A DNA stretch of 64,000 nt from Hyperoodon ampullatus (GCA_949752795.1 OX457074.1:34147980-34211979); one strand, 5' to 3'; shown: positions 32,145-44,559, counted from the stretch's first letter. Made by a program: numbers and translations. Notes: generated by a model from the sequence alone, not told the origin.

Positions 32145-34780
32145 CAATCTTGTGTAAATAGTTCCATCTAAGTTTTAAATCTGAGTCTTGATTCTAGAGA
32201 CATGTACACTTTGGTAAAGTCGATGGTCAGTGTCTGGGTTATAAGCAGAAGCTGTGATTGTGAAAAAGAAGTTTCCCTTGACTGGCTCCGGTCAAAGGCC
32301 ATGACTTTATATAGTCAGTTAGTTAGACCTTTGGCAGTTTCATCACCAAGCAATAGATCTGATTATCTTCTTAATGACCGACATAATCAGACCCTTTACT
32401 GATAAAGTCACTGCTTTGTGCTCGACCATACTAAGAGTAGAAGAAAAAAAAAGATGGATCCTTTCGGTGAAGACTAATCTGTGACCGTAAATATGGAGTC
32501 TTTGGGGAAGCGGGGAGGTGACATGATTCCATTTCAATAGTCCACTCACACCAAAGCCTTGAACAGTCCTGTTACTGGAGTTTGAATAACAAGTACAAAG
32601 TTATTGAGTGTGAGAAGTGCCTTCATGATTTGAGTACTTCAGCAATGAGAAACTGTTTGTTTGTTTGTTTGTTTTTTCAATCAGTACAAAGAGACAGATA
32701 AATTCAAGTAATGTTATAAGTTCCACCACTGGGAAGATAATCTCTTTTAGTCTAGAGAGGTGGCATGTTTAAGAACAAGGTATTATCACAGAGTGGAAAT
32801 AAAACCAATCTTTCCAGTAATTTAGGGTTCAATTCCCCCATGTCTAAAATTGAGTCCTTTCCGTTTCCAAAATTCTTTGAAGCTGAGAGTGTGTTTTAGC
32901 AAATATGCTCCTGTAATGGCGTAACTACAAACTAGAGGTTTGTGGCTTTCAGTTAGCGACCTTCATTATTGGATGGTCCCTGATGGCTGGCCAACTAATT
33001 GTGGATATTACGAAGTCTACTCTGACCTCTCAGACTGAGAGTTGCTGCTTTGCTCTGGAATAAAGTAGGGATGTCTGCACTTTGAACTGGGCTCTGCAAG
33101 TACAAATTCACTTAACAAAATAAGAGGACACAGTCCTATAGATGTTTATTCTGACCCTTGCAACCAACCCCTCTTTTCAGCACCCCTTTCAACACTGTTG
33201 TGAAAACAGCAAGGTGATTGCCAAGTTCAGTTGACTTCCATGATGTCATAAATGGAAAGACCTGTGAATTGCTCCATTGCTAGACATTAAGGCAGGGAAT
33301 GATGTCATTCCTTAAAAATAAATAAGCATAACCTAATGTCTTTTTATTAATAGTCGACTAATTGCTGCATCAGAAGAAGGAAATCTTTGTAGACGAGAGT
33401 GAGACTGCCCCTGACATCATACCCACAGCACAAGAGGAAACTTATTCTCTGGGTGTGCACACACACACACACGTGCACACAGGAGAAATGGCTTCTTAAA
33501 TAATGAATCCCCAGATAACGCTGCAATACACATGGATGGGGTGTCAGTGATCTGATTGGCTCACAGCTGGAAAAAATTAGACTGAAAAATGACAGAGTGG
33601 TATGATGTGACACATACTGAAAGTGCTGGCTTGGGAGGCACCTCTGTTCTGAGAATGAACCCTCTTGCTGTCACGGGGAGCCTGTCATTTCAGACCCCAC
33701 AGCTGAGTACATTTTACCTGCGGTCTCTCGTGTGTTCAAGTGTAATGACACAAGTGCAGAGTCTTGGTAAAGTGCAATTTTGTTGAAGGACAAGAGAATC
33801 AATGGAAAAAAAATTCATCAGTAGGGAATATTTAGAAGTCAAGGTGCTATAGAAAAATCAGATTATCCAGGTATTATGATGCTTAAGTATTTATGGCTTA
33901 GCAGCTGACATTTTTCTTATCAATACAGCATGTTTTTTCCCCAGGAGATTGAATTTGTGCCTTTCTCATCTACTCTGAATGTGTTTTTGCAATGATTTCT
34001 CTAGCACTGGGGAAAAAAATAAGAAAAGGTCTTTTCACAACTTCTGGAATGTGCCCATCATATTTCCTATGGACACACATCATAAAATACTTGGTAGGAT
34101 TAAAATACATGATTCACTGTTAATGGAAACACAATCCCACGTGCATTACCATATATAATGTTGAAGGCAAGGTGCCTCTGATTTTCAACCTGGATTTTCT
34201 TATGCTACATAAAATCAACAGGCATATCAGGTAGGGTGACATCTCCAGCTGGGTCATTGCCCTATAGGAGAAAGAGGTCAGGATGCTGTCACCAAGGGAA
34301 AACAGTCTTGTTAATGTCCTAACAACTGTGGGTAAGCCATGCTTCTAGGTAACATTTCGCCTTGGCTAGCTTTTAATCTTGAGCCACAACTGAGGATTTA
34401 TGAGTTAAACAGAATACATAACTTATCAAAAGAGCGTGAAACCATTCTTATGGCCCCTCTTGCTCAGGGATTGTAAACACAAACAATAGCTAACCTCTCC
34501 CACCGCATTGCCGAGCTGAAATGGCCCCACTGAGATTACTACCACCCATCATGCATAATATAGGGTGACCACGCTGACGTGGTGAGTCCCGACCAGAGCA
34601 CCATTTATAACTAGACACATGATAGACACCTCCATGGTGATACAGAGAAAAGGATAATAGTGAAAAACAGAATGAAGAGGGAGGGAGAAAACCTGATTAG
34701 AGAATGCCCTAAAACCACCTTGCATGGCAGCCCAGCAGTGTGTTGGGAAGAGCACTGAACTTGAGAATCTATTAATCATA
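32145..34780. other. Low-repeat stretch, no gene recognised
   Basis: Mostly unassigned sequence with (GTTT)4 at 32656-32674 and a short (CA)n at 33458-33472. ORFs are short, on both strands, and featureless. Confidence 0.4.
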
Positions 34781-34784
34781 ATTA

Positions 34785-35440
34785 ATAATGATCCTGCAAT
34801 CCCACTCCTGGGCATATATCTGGAGAAAACCATAGTTAGAAAAGATCCATGCACCCCAATTTTCATTGCAGCACTATTTACAATAGCCAAGACATGGAAA
34901 CAACCTAAATGTCCATCGACAGAGGAATGGATAAAGAAGATGTGGTACATATATATGATGGAATACTACTCAGCCATAAAAAAGAATGAAATAATGCCAT
35001 TTGCAGCAACATGGGTGGGCTTGGAGGGCATTATGCTAAGTGAAATAACTCAGAGAAAGACAAATACTGTATATTATCACATATGTGAAATCTAAAATAT
35101 GATACAAAGGAACTTATTTACAAAACAAAAACAGACTTACAGACGTGAAAACTTACAGTTACCAAAGGGGAAAGGTGGGGGAGAGGGATAAATTAGGAGT
35201 TTGGGATTAACAGATATATATTACAATATATAAAATAGATCACCAACAAAGACCTACTGTACAGCACATGGAATGATACTCACTATTTTGTAATAACCTA
35301 TATGGAAAAGAATCTGAAAGAAAAAATACGTATATATATTCAGTCATATATGTATGACTGAATCACTTTGCTGTACACCTGAAACTAACACAACATTGTA
35401 AATCAACTACACTTCATTAAACAATAAATAAATGAAAACA
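34785..35440 (+). mobile_element. L1 3' end fragment
   Basis: The ORF at 34724-35095 carries the L1 ORF2 C terminus in frame ([14 protein letters not shown] to the KNEIMPFAATW segment). The 3' UTR follows, with ttaggagtttgggattaaca, ctactgtacagcacatggaa and cactttgctgtacacctgaa, then an A-rich tail to about 35440. It is 5'-truncated near 34785. Confidence 0.92.
35338..35363. repeat. Near-perfect 26-bp palindrome in an L1 3' UTR
   Basis: Arms attcagtcata (35338-35348) and tatgactgaat (35353-35363) are perfectly complementary around a 4-base loop. Confidence 0.95.
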
Positions 35441-35514
35441 AAAACCCACCCAAATTATTATCATTAGCATCAGGAGTAGTTGGGAGTCAGGGGAATGTGC
35501 TCAACGTGCTTACC

Positions 35515-35685
35515 TGAGACTCTGGTTCTCAGAGTGCAGCCCCACTGTTAGAAATGCAGATCCTCAGGCTCCAGCGGTATCAGAATCAGAAACTTTGGGG
35601 AGAGGGTCCAGGGATCCGAGTATTAACAAGCCCTCCTGGTAATTCTGACTCACGCTCAAGTTTGAGAACCACTGGTCTAGGAAAT
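35515..35685 (+). mobile_element. MER5A-like hAT-Charlie element
   Basis: The stretch ctctggttctcagagtgcag, gttagaaatgcagatcctca, tattaacaagccctcctggt and agtttgagaaccactgg is the MER5A layout. Inverted ends ggttctca and gagaacca are visible. Confidence 0.85.
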
Positions 35686-35844
35686 CTCTGGAAGCTCAGC
35701 CAGTCAGTACTCACACTTTGTGAACGCAATTCTTCGATGGTCCCATGATCCCCGCCTCTTTCCTCCTGCTCTGGTCACACCCTTCTTGATCACGGTTGAA
35801 GCCATGAAAGGCACCTGCAAGTAGGAAAGAGATGCTTTGCACTG

Positions 35845-35990
35845 CTTAATGGCTGTGGGACTTTGGGCAAACACAGCCACTTTCTGTGCCTCCATTTCTA
35901 TATCTGCAAAATGAGATGTTGACCGAGGAGATCTCCAGCATCCCTTTAGAGCTAATACTATAGGGCTATGAACTGTCAGTGCTGTTACTC
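35845..35990 (+). mobile_element. MIR-family SINE
   Basis: The stretch gctgtgggactttgggcaaa, gtgcctccatttctatatct, gcaaaatgagatgttgaccg and tccctttagagctaatacta matches MIR order. Confidence 0.7.
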
Positions 35991-35999
35991 TAAACCCTA

Positions 36000-36840
36000 A
36001 ATATGGACCACTGCTCTCATGAGGCATGTTATTTTAAGGCATTCAAAGGATAAGGGGGTCTGATAATACTCCTGAAGATAGCAGCACAATGAACCATGGA
36101 AGCCGTGTAGATAACAAGACCCTTAGCCCCAAATGCCTGTGACATCACTATCTGAGGACAGGGAAAGTGATACATCACAAAAAATACACATCCAGGCTTA
36201 TCCATCTGCATTCTTGAGACACACACTCCAGATAGTGTATTAACGCGGCTAAAGGTGACAAGTTCCCCGCATGGGTTATCCTCAACTCACTATTGAACGA
36301 TTAAGTGGTTACGTCCAGGTGAATAAGTATTATAATGAGGGTTCATAATAGATTTGTTCAGTAATAACACGTAATAATAAACATGAGACTCAAACCACTG
36401 GAAAAGATTTTAGAAACCAGATGGTATATGCATTTGATAGGACAGATAGCTTCAGGCTCATTTTATTAATTTGTTTTAGTTAAAATTTTTTTAGGTCTTT
36501 TTATGGAAAATTTAAAACAGATGAAAAGTAAATACAATAGAATACTGAACCAATGTTTAGGACAAAGACTGTCGTCAGGAAACATGCAAATCAGTGAGGG
36601 CTGGAGAATCAGGAGGTGAGAGAGTAAACTGAGAACTGGGAGGACAGCGAGTGTCAGGACCTAAATGCCCTCCTTGTCGAGGACGGAGAGAAACTTTGTG
36701 AGGTTGTGCTCTGCCCTTGGCCTCAGCCTGACTCACGTTCAGGTGGGGGTCAAGCCCTGATAATAGCATGGACATGGGATGAGCACTGACCACACTTCTG
36801 AACCCCTCACTCACTTCTACCCCCAACGCAACTGTACACA
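36000..36840. other. No gene recognised
   Basis: Unassigned sequence. No feature. Confidence 0.4.
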
Positions 36841-36844
36841 AGGC

Positions 36845-36960
36845 ACTGGTTGTATCCTATCGTGTAGGCGGGTAACTGAGACCCGGAGGGCTAGTACGGG
36901 GTAGGGTGGGGATTTGAATCCTGGCAGGCAGCTTCTGGAGCCTGTGTGCTTTTCCACAGA
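36845..36960 (-). mobile_element. MIR fragment
   Basis: The + strand shows taactgagacccggagggct, ggggatttgaatcctggcag and cttctggagcctgtgtgctt, the antisense MIR head. Confidence 0.6.
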
Positions 36961-37139
36961 AATGCCTCTTCACCTTGGAGAGATTCCAGGCCAGTCCCCT
37001 CATTTTACAGATCAAGGGAGAAGGGGGAGGAAGCAGCTTCCTGCTGACAGATAAGGCTCTCAACTTGTACTGGGCAATCCATAAAATAAAATAAAAATAC
37101 TCATGCCCCACCCGAGACAAATTAAATGCAGATCTCAAA

Positions 37140-37211
37140 GGAATAGGGCCTGGGCATGCTTTGAAGCTCTCCAGATGATTCTAATGTGCAGACAAGATTG
37201 AGAAACTCCTG
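37140..37211 (+). mobile_element. MER5-type fragment
   Basis: The stretch ccagatgattctaatgtgca and attgagaaactcctg resembles the right half of MER5A/B. Confidence 0.5.
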
Positions 37212-37214
37212 ATA

Positions 37215-38530
37215 GCGGAAGGGGCCTGGGGTGTCATCTGTCATGTGCTTTGAAATCTCAGCTCTGCCATTGGCATCTCCTCACCTGTTCTCCAGGGAAT
37301 ATCTTTTCATTTAGGTGATTATAGTACAGATAATCTTTCGAAGGCTTCTGCCACATTGCAGGTATTCTACAAATTATAGTTATTCTTCCTACTATTAGCT
37401 GTTGACATATCCCAAGTTAGAATAATAGATTTTATTTTACTTTGTTTTCCAATAACCTTAGTATATGATATCCAGCATTCTGAGCTTCAGTAGCACTCTG
37501 GAGTAACACTAACATATTAAAGGAACAGATTGTGGTGATCTATAACATTCAACCACATTAGCAAGGATAGTGAACATCATTGCCCTCCAGATGTCTTACA
37601 TTTGTGCTTAAACCCAAATACCTCCACTCTGACCACACAGAGAAGCTTACGTGCTTTTCTTGTTTGGTTTTTTTTTCCCCCCTAAAGTATATCTGTGTGA
37701 ATTGGCCTTTCTTGAAGAGGCTAGTTAAGCACGGCAAGGCTCAAGATAACGTGTTCTCTGCCTTCTGTGATATGAAGGGCTTTTGACAGTTGTGAAGCTG
37801 ACACATTTTTTCATTCTCTGGATCCACAGAGGGCTCACCAAAGAGACATGGCCTGGCATGGAAAGGAAAATTTTCAGTCTTCAGTATGCTGGATGCACTC
37901 CAGGGTTGGAGTGGCCTTTACCTGCCTGACTTATTTCGCTTGGTCTCTTTCCACTCTGATCTAATATTTCTTTTGATTCCCCAATTCCAAAGGACCCTGT
38001 GTCCAGAGTGATTTTGTCCCACCTGACCTGGGCTGAACTTTGGCTGAAATTCCAAGTCCCTCTGGGTCTTTAAAGCTTCCTGCTTGTGGGAGAGAGGACA
38101 TTTTCTCGCCAAATCACTGCTCTCAAAACAAACTCTGGACTGGAAGCCCTTTGCCTGATGACTGTCCGTCCACCCCCAGCTGTGATGCTCTCCTGGCGGC
38201 TGACCTCTTCCTGCTTCTGCCCTGTAGAGGTTGTGTGTGTTTCATTTCACTCCCAAGAGGGGTTCTACTTCATTGGTGTTAAAGTGATCACTCTAGAGAG
38301 TTTATATAATCTTCCACTTTTCAAAAATCCGTCTTTGATTCCTAAGCACCTACATTCACCAAGCTGCAGAGCAGGAAGAGGCTGAGGCCGGGGTGTATAT
38401 CATTCTCTCTGTCTCGAGAGAATGGATAGAAGTGTCAGCCAGGCTACGTGACTTACCAAAGACCCAGGGGCTATTCCATGGTGAGAACAGTACCCACTTC
38501 GAGTGTTCTGATGCTGCCCCTAAGATCTTT
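37215..38530. other. No gene recognised
   Basis: Unassigned sequence with short featureless ORFs. Confidence 0.4.
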
Positions 38531-38539
38531 ACTTTTATT

Positions 38540-38835
38540 GTTTAATTTTATTTGTGAAAAATTCAAAGCTTTTTCACAATGGAAAATTTTAAGCACAGAT
38601 AAAAATAGATAGATTAGTATGTGAATCCCAGGTACCCAAATTTAACAACTATCAGTGATGGTTGGTCAATTTTGACATTATCCTCAAACATTTCATCTCT
38701 CTCCCATATTAATCTGATGCAAATCCTAGACATTACATAATTTCATGCATAACCATTTATAAAATTCCTGTAAAAAATAAAATACTCTTTTTAAAAACCA
38801 TAACCCCATAACCACCATAATAGTGTAACACGTAA
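38540..38835. mobile_element. Old interspersed repeat, family not identified
   Basis: The stretch gtacccaaatttaacaacta, atctgatgcaaatcctagac, attacataatttcatgcata and accataaccccataaccacc follows a familiar eutherian repeat that I cannot name with certainty. Confidence 0.4.
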
Positions 38836-38889
38836 AAAACACACAATACTTCTCTGGTAGTCTCAAATATGTGTCGACTTAAAAAAATG

Positions 38890-39330
38890 CACAATGTGAC
38901 AGTTGTGAGTTAAGTTTTATTTGGGGCAAAATGAGGACTATAGCCCAGGAGACAGGATCTCGGATAGCTCTGAGAAACTGCTCCAGAGAGGCAGCGGGGA
39001 AGGTCAGGATAGATGTGATTTTGGTGAAGGGGGAGTACATGCAATCGAGCACATATTATTTTGCAGCAGGTTTCTGCTAGTCATGAGGAGCAGTCGTCAC
39101 CATGAAGGATTTTAGTGCTTTTCTAGATATGAGGAGATACAAGAACTGGGCTCATAAAATCGACTCCTGAAAATATTTAACTCTCTGAAGACCTGTTCTG
39201 CCAGTTTTTCCCAGAGCACAGAGGCCTCATTCCTGATCTCCACCCTGAGCTCCTTTCAGGGGGTGTTGAAAGTCAGCAGCTGCAGAGCACATGATTTAAC
39301 CCTTGTAGAGGTAGATGGCAAGTGCCAGTG
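38890..39330. mobile_element. LTR-like repeat
   Basis: The stretch gttaagttttatttggggca, aaatgaggactatagcccag, gatctcggatagctctgaga, gtgattttggtgaaggggga and ggattttagtgcttttctag has the character of an antisense ERVL-type LTR found in artiodactyls. Class and orientation are uncertain. Confidence 0.45.
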
Positions 39331-39553
39331 GCAAGTGCCAATTTGTAGTCGACGTATGCAATTTTCAAATTTTCAATTGCCACATACGTGTTATTATTGT
39401 TCACGATATTTTGATAGAACCATTATTTTAAAGTATTAAGAAATGTGAGATATAGTATATCTGGGGTTTAAAATCTAGTTGAAGGACCAGAATGAAAGGT
39501 ACCAATAACGTAAGAGGTGTAAAGAAGAATGTTATAGATACTGTTTTACATAC

Positions 39554-39593
39554 ATTACATATATGTAATACATCACATATATGTAATACATCA
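39554..39593. repeat. 16-bp palindrome and 18-bp tandem duplication
   Basis: A perfect palindrome attacatatatgtaat lies at 39554-39569. The 18-mer catatatgtaatacatca is repeated exactly at 39558-39575 and 39576-39593. Confidence 0.97.
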
Positions 39594-39599
39594 GACAGC

Positions 39600-41380
39600 A
39601 GGATCAACACAGAATACTATGCCCAGGAAAGAAGAGGAAGGGGGTATAATTTGAACAGGGCCTTGACAGTTAGGATTCAGACAGGTAAAATTTACAAGGG
39701 CAAATACAGAGTTGGGATGTGACTAAAATCTCAGAAGCAAAATATACCAGACCTATTGACGCGATGGTGAAGAGAAGTTTTGCCACAGCAGAAGTTTTAT
39801 ACCTTTACAACAAAATACTGAAGAATAATATTAGATATTTATGTTGGATCTGATTCAGCAAGTGCTTCAATATCAAACTCGGTTTACAGCTTTGCGTGCA
39901 CTGGGGAGCCCTTGAAGGCCTTTGAGCTATTATGAATGCAATTTAGCTTCATGGATAACAGCAAAACAGGAATGTAACATATTGTCATTATTACATAAAA
40001 TAAATTGAAGTGGAAGTAAGCCCTATCTATCTCCACACCATCATCAGAAAATATAATTAGGGGAAAAAAGTATCATTTAAATGATAACCAGCAACACACA
40101 GTAGATATTAAGATTTTTCCAGGGACATTCTAACATCATTTGTCAACGGACATCAAATTAAATTGGGAAAAAAAAGAACATGACTAGCTTATGTCTCCAG
40201 GAAAGATATTTGAAGTTGTTTATTGAAGTGGAATTCAATCTCCATAATTTTTTGGCTCCCTCCTTTCAACCATAATAATTCATCTCTATAATTAAAGCCT
40301 AATGAAGCAAACAATTTCTTCTCTTCCTAATCAACTTCATCTGTGTGAGTGGCCAACATTAAAATAGAATCTTTCCAGTAAATGGATTCAGTGCTCCTAG
40401 TTAAAAAAAAAAAAGGAAAGAAAGAAAAAAAGAAATTCTTCTCCTTCTTTTGAAATTTTATATTTTACCCCCATTAATTAGCTTTATTTCCTTAAGAATG
40501 CTAGGATGTCATAAAGAGTACTAGGAGGGTTTCCTGATAACCTCCAAAACTAGAACAAAGCTAGATTATTATTAAATTAATCGATCTGCTTGAAATCAAA
40601 GACCATATGGTATCACCCATGATCTATCGAGGGCCTTCATTCCCTTGCATGCTCTGTCATTTAATAATGCTGAGGATGGTAAAGAAAGAAGGTGAAATTT
40701 ACATCTTTGCATCATCATTTAAAATTTAAATACCTCTTAGAAATGTAAGACATGAAGCCACTATCTGCTAATGTCTTTGGATATGATTAGCAGACATCCA
40801 GCTGGGACCAAAAAGAAGATTCAGGCCAGGCTCCTTTCGAAATGAAGGCCCAGCCAGGAGAAGGTTTTGCAGAGTAAAGACATCAAGGACAACTTTTTCA
40901 GTCTCTATAGCATCAGATGGAGCCAGCCAGTGAAGTCACTTCAAAGCTGACCCCTTTCCCCATGGGTAGACATGCCAGAGATCGCCAAGCCCAAGTGGCT
41001 AGTATTTCTGCTAGAAAATTTTGTATTGTTGAAATCATTGTAAATAATGTTCTAAATACACTGCTTTGTAGATAATAATCTCCTTTATGATGGAACCTCA
41101 ACAACGAAGTTCTTAAACTGGTGCTCGTGGCCTCAATGTGGCCACAGTTGTGGTCTCTTTACCCAACATTATGATTCTTAAAAAGCTCAAACCAACGTTT
41201 AAAATAAAAACAGATATTTCACAGAAAGATACACATTTCCAGCTTATCTTGGAAACTGGGAAGATGTGATAAAACTGGCCCTGCTTTCCCACATGGTAGT
41301 GATGGGGGTCCTAGGAGCAGTCACCCTCTTTGGAAAGGGCAGTGTTCCCCATTCCTCCTGGGCTCTCAGTGCCTCCCTCT
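39600..41380. other. AT-rich low-repeat stretch, no gene recognised
   Basis: About 1.8 kb with few repeats. An A/G-rich run lies at 40404-40436. It is a candidate place to look for conserved noncoding DNA; nothing is proved from this sequence. Confidence 0.35.
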
Positions 41381-41384
41381 CCTG

Positions 41385-41514
41385 AGACTGTGTTGATCTT
41401 GGGTGGCCTCAGCCTGCAGCGGCTTGAAGCAGGGTTTCAGTTCCCGGCCAGTGATTGAGGTCAGGTCGTGGCGGTGAGAGCACCAAATCCTAGCCACTAG
41501 ACCAGTGGTCAGTG
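41385..41514 (-). mobile_element. tRNA-Glu-derived sequence (SINE head or tRNA pseudogene)
   Basis: On the minus strand ggtctagtggctaggatttg leads into gtgctctcaccgccacgacc, matching tRNA-Glu from the D arm through the anticodon loop with anticodon CTC kept. The T arm and acceptor end (caatcactggccgggaact) are damaged. The tail after it (caagccgctgcaggctgagg) is not tRNA. The acceptor stem does not pair, so it is not a functional tRNA gene. Confidence 0.65.
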
Positions 41515-42150
41515 ACAAGGTCCTGGCCCTACGGCTTTGCAGAAAAAGAGTTCTCACAAAGACAGAAAGTAGTGAAACAAGTAAAGTATTTATTAAGAGA
41601 AAAAAAAGAGTATAGTACGTGTGGATAGACACACGGGCAGGCTCAGAGAGGGAGCCACGCCTTTGTGGCAGTTTAAATCACTTATATGTGGCATTTTTTC
41701 CATGTTTCCTTTGACCAATCATTTTGATTTGCCTGGTTCAAAGTCTGTATTTGGTATATCAGGATTTTCCCATGCATGCGCGTGCATCTCTTAGCCAAGA
41801 TGGATTCTACCAAAGATGCCTATGGGTAGACTTAGCCACTTAGCATCACTCCCCTTTTGACCTCCAAGGAACCTTTCTGAGCATGTTTAGTCGGGGAGGT
41901 CTCCTGACTTCAAGAATGAGGAATATATGGTCTCTTATCTTCTATCTGGGCAGGGCCCAGCCTCCTCTCTCAACTGTCCTGTTGTTTCTGTCTCGGAGTA
42001 TCGGTCCACAAGGAACAAACTCAAACCGTTTGCCCTGGGGGCCCATCTGTCTCCTGCCTCAGTGTGACTCACCACTAGCATTGCCCTTTAACTGCTTTCT
42101 TTTTCTTCTAGTAGAGGAATATTTTCCTGGATCCCTGTCTCCATAGAAAG
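41515..42150 (-). mobile_element. LTR-like element
   Basis: The minus strand shows a TATA-like cacatataagtg (about 41670-41690), AATAAA at about 41594-41589, then a U5-like stretch (tttcactactttctgtcttt, gtgagaactctttttctgca) ending beside the tRNA-Glu-like sequence. The upstream boundary near 42150 is a guess. Confidence 0.5.
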
Positions 42151-42267
42151 AGGGGTACATCAAGACAACTAAGGGGAACAGCTGACTTTTCCTACACCCT
42201 ACCTGCCTTGTTCACTCAAGTTCCCAACCCGCCCACCCTGCCCCGACCTTCCTGTAGGCACTGGAAG

Positions 42268-42828
42268 TTCTTATTTATTTATTTTTCTACCGAAGTATAG
42301 TTGATTGACAGTGTCGTGCTAGTTTCTGGTGTACAGCAAGATGATTCACTTACACATATATATATTCTTTTCCATTATAGTTTATTATAGGGTATTGAAT
42401 ATAGTTCCCTGTGCTATACAGTAGGACCTTGTTGTTTATATGTTTTATGTATATTAGCTTGTATCCTAAACATCTAACCCTAAACATCTAATATATCCCT
42501 TACCCCCTCATTTCCCCTTTGGTAACAATAGGTTTGTTATCTCTGTCTGTGAGTCTGTTTCTGTTTTGTAAATGGGTTCATTTGCGTCATTATTTTAGGT
42601 TCCACATGTAAGTGATATCATACTGTATTTGTCTTTCTCTTTCTGACTTCCTTCATTTAGTATGATAACCTCTAGGTCCATCCTGTTGCTGCAAAAGGCT
42701 TTATTTCATTCTTTTTATGGCTGAGTAGTATTCCATTGTATATACGTACCACATCCTCTTTATCCATTCCTCTGCCGATGGACATTTGGGTTGCTTCCAT
42801 GTCTTGGCTGTTGTAAACAGACACTGGA
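42268..42828 (-). mobile_element. L1 3' end fragment
   Basis: The + strand shows gtatagttgattgacagtgt, ggtgtacagcaagatgattc, ctatacagtaggaccttgtt and, at the right, the antisense ORF2 end (tggctgagtagtattccatt, ttgggttgcttccatgtctt). Imperfect direct repeats flank it: cactgga at 42259-42265 and 42832-42838, each followed by T-rich DNA. Confidence 0.9.
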
Positions 42829-42854
42829 GATTTTAACCCTGCCTCAAGAACTTG

Positions 42855-43245
42855 TAAGGGAGGAAAACATTTTCCTCAGCCATGTTAGGGACCCTGGTTT
42901 GGTTTGAAAGTTAAACCAACAAAGACAGCTTAACAGGAGAAAGGCATACACATTTATTTAATGTAAGTATTACATGACACAGAAGCCTTCGTAAGACAAT
43001 GAAGACCCAAAGAAACAATTAAGCCTGAGTATTTTTATGCCAGGTTTGATGAAAAGTGGGCAGTTGTATGGAAATATGAGTTAAGTGTAGCAGACTGGGG
43101 GAAACTAAGAAAGGCTTGTTTGAGGAACTCTTCTCAGCACCCCTTGGTCTTCAGAGATAAGGATGTTCCTTTCCTCCGGGTGTAGGGAGGGCATCTCTCA
43201 CATGAGGGTTTTGTATGACCTGTTTCAGGGGAGAAGGGTGGGGAT
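42855..43245 (-). mobile_element. ERV1-like LTR, same family as 31692-32140
   Basis: On the minus strand cctgaaacaggtcat, tttgggtcttcattgtctta and gttggtttaactttcaaacc parallel the copy at 31692-32140 in the same order. Confidence 0.65.
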
Positions 43246-43279
43246 GGGAGAGAAGGTCAAAGTGGTCTTCCTTCTGTAG

Positions 43280-43700
43280 TTTTCTCAGTTAAAAAACAAA
43301 ATTCAACTGAGTAAAGGTTAAAGATCTTATTGGCTTTATTCAACAATCCATCCCATCTAGTGAATAGGAAGGAGCTCTGAGGAGCTGTACAAAATGAGAG
43401 ACTTTTACAGGCAGAAGGAGCAGGAACAAGGAAGTTGTAGTTGGCAGAAAAGCAGGTTGGTTACTGCAAGGTCACTTCCCTTTAGGGGATGCAGGGGTCC
43501 ACCCGGCAGGTGACCTCACTGATGCTGATCAGGGGATTCCTGATTCCCTGGTTTAAGGTTCCATTTCTGGGAGAGGCAAGCCTCAGTTTGATGATGTGGG
43601 GTTTAGCATAAGTGACTCCATTTGGGGCTTATTATCTTGTTTTTCCCATCTCATACTTCTTCAGCTTAAACTATTCAGTATGCCAAGGTGCTATATTTGG
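43280..43700. mobile_element. LTR-like repeat
   Basis: The stretch gttaaagatcttattggctt, tattcaacaatccatcccat, aggaaggagctctgaggagc and atttggggcttattatcttg reads like an antisense LTR of ERVL character. The exact family is not identified. Confidence 0.4.
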
Positions 43701-44039
43701 GGTAGTATGACCTGAACCCCATCAATGGCAGTTGAACTCTTTGGGGATGGTTTCCTGTCAGGCAGATAAAGGGAGTTCAGAAAAATTCTCTTCTTCAGCT
43801 GTTGATTCTCAAATGTCTTCAGCTCAAAATAATCCTTATGCCACTGCGACTTATTCAGAGCCCCTTCAAGAACTTCCTGGGAGAGAGTGGTGAGGTTACA
43901 GGGAGTAACAAGATAGTGCAAGCCATGCTGTGATGGGAGAGAGCCCGGTGGTACTAGAGTGCAGAGGGGGGACATGCAAGACAGGGAGAACTTGGGGAAA
44001 TGCAAGTTGACAGAGATTCTTTGCTTGACCAAACTGTAG

Positions 44040-44460
44040 TCAGGCTCCTGAACCTTCTCCTAGGCCTATCTGTGCACTTCTTTGTAAAATCCAGTTTTAG
44101 CAAGAACCCTGCAAAGTCAGTTTGACCAGCACCCCCAGCGTGGATAACTGACCGGGTCCCTCATCTTCCACATCCCCGAGGTGACGTCCGATCACCCTGG
44201 CCACCTTCGGCAAGAGTCCTGTTGTTAATTTAGCCAGAGCTCCCCTGACCCCTAATGTGTCCTCTTAGTAATTTTCCATCTCCACTGACCCCCACCCTGC
44301 TCCTTGGCGATAAATCCCCACTTGCCTGGGCTCTTTCTGGAGCTGAGCCTAATCTCTCCCCCACCATGAATCTCTTTGCAGTGGTCCCTATGCCTACTGT
44401 GATGGTCCTGCATTAGCATCTTCAACAAGTGTTGCTGAATTTTTTATTCTTTAACAAAGT
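44040..44460 (+). mobile_element. LTR-like repeat
   Basis: The stretch ttggcgataaatccccactt, gcctgggctctttctggagc and tgagcctaatctctccccca resembles a class I ERV LTR. Boundaries uncertain. Confidence 0.4.
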
Positions 44461-44559
44461 ACGTCTATGATTTGCGAGGGAAATGCCAAGGGTTGGCACT
44501 GGAGGAAAAGCAGGCCCTTTTGCCTTACTTAGCACATGTAATCATTTCCGTTCTGTCCT

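Noticed and set aside
42465..42500. ctaaccctaaacatctaa as a second interstitial telomere
   Set aside because: It is a local duplication of cctaaacatctaa within an L1 3' UTR and does not repeat the telomeric hexamer.
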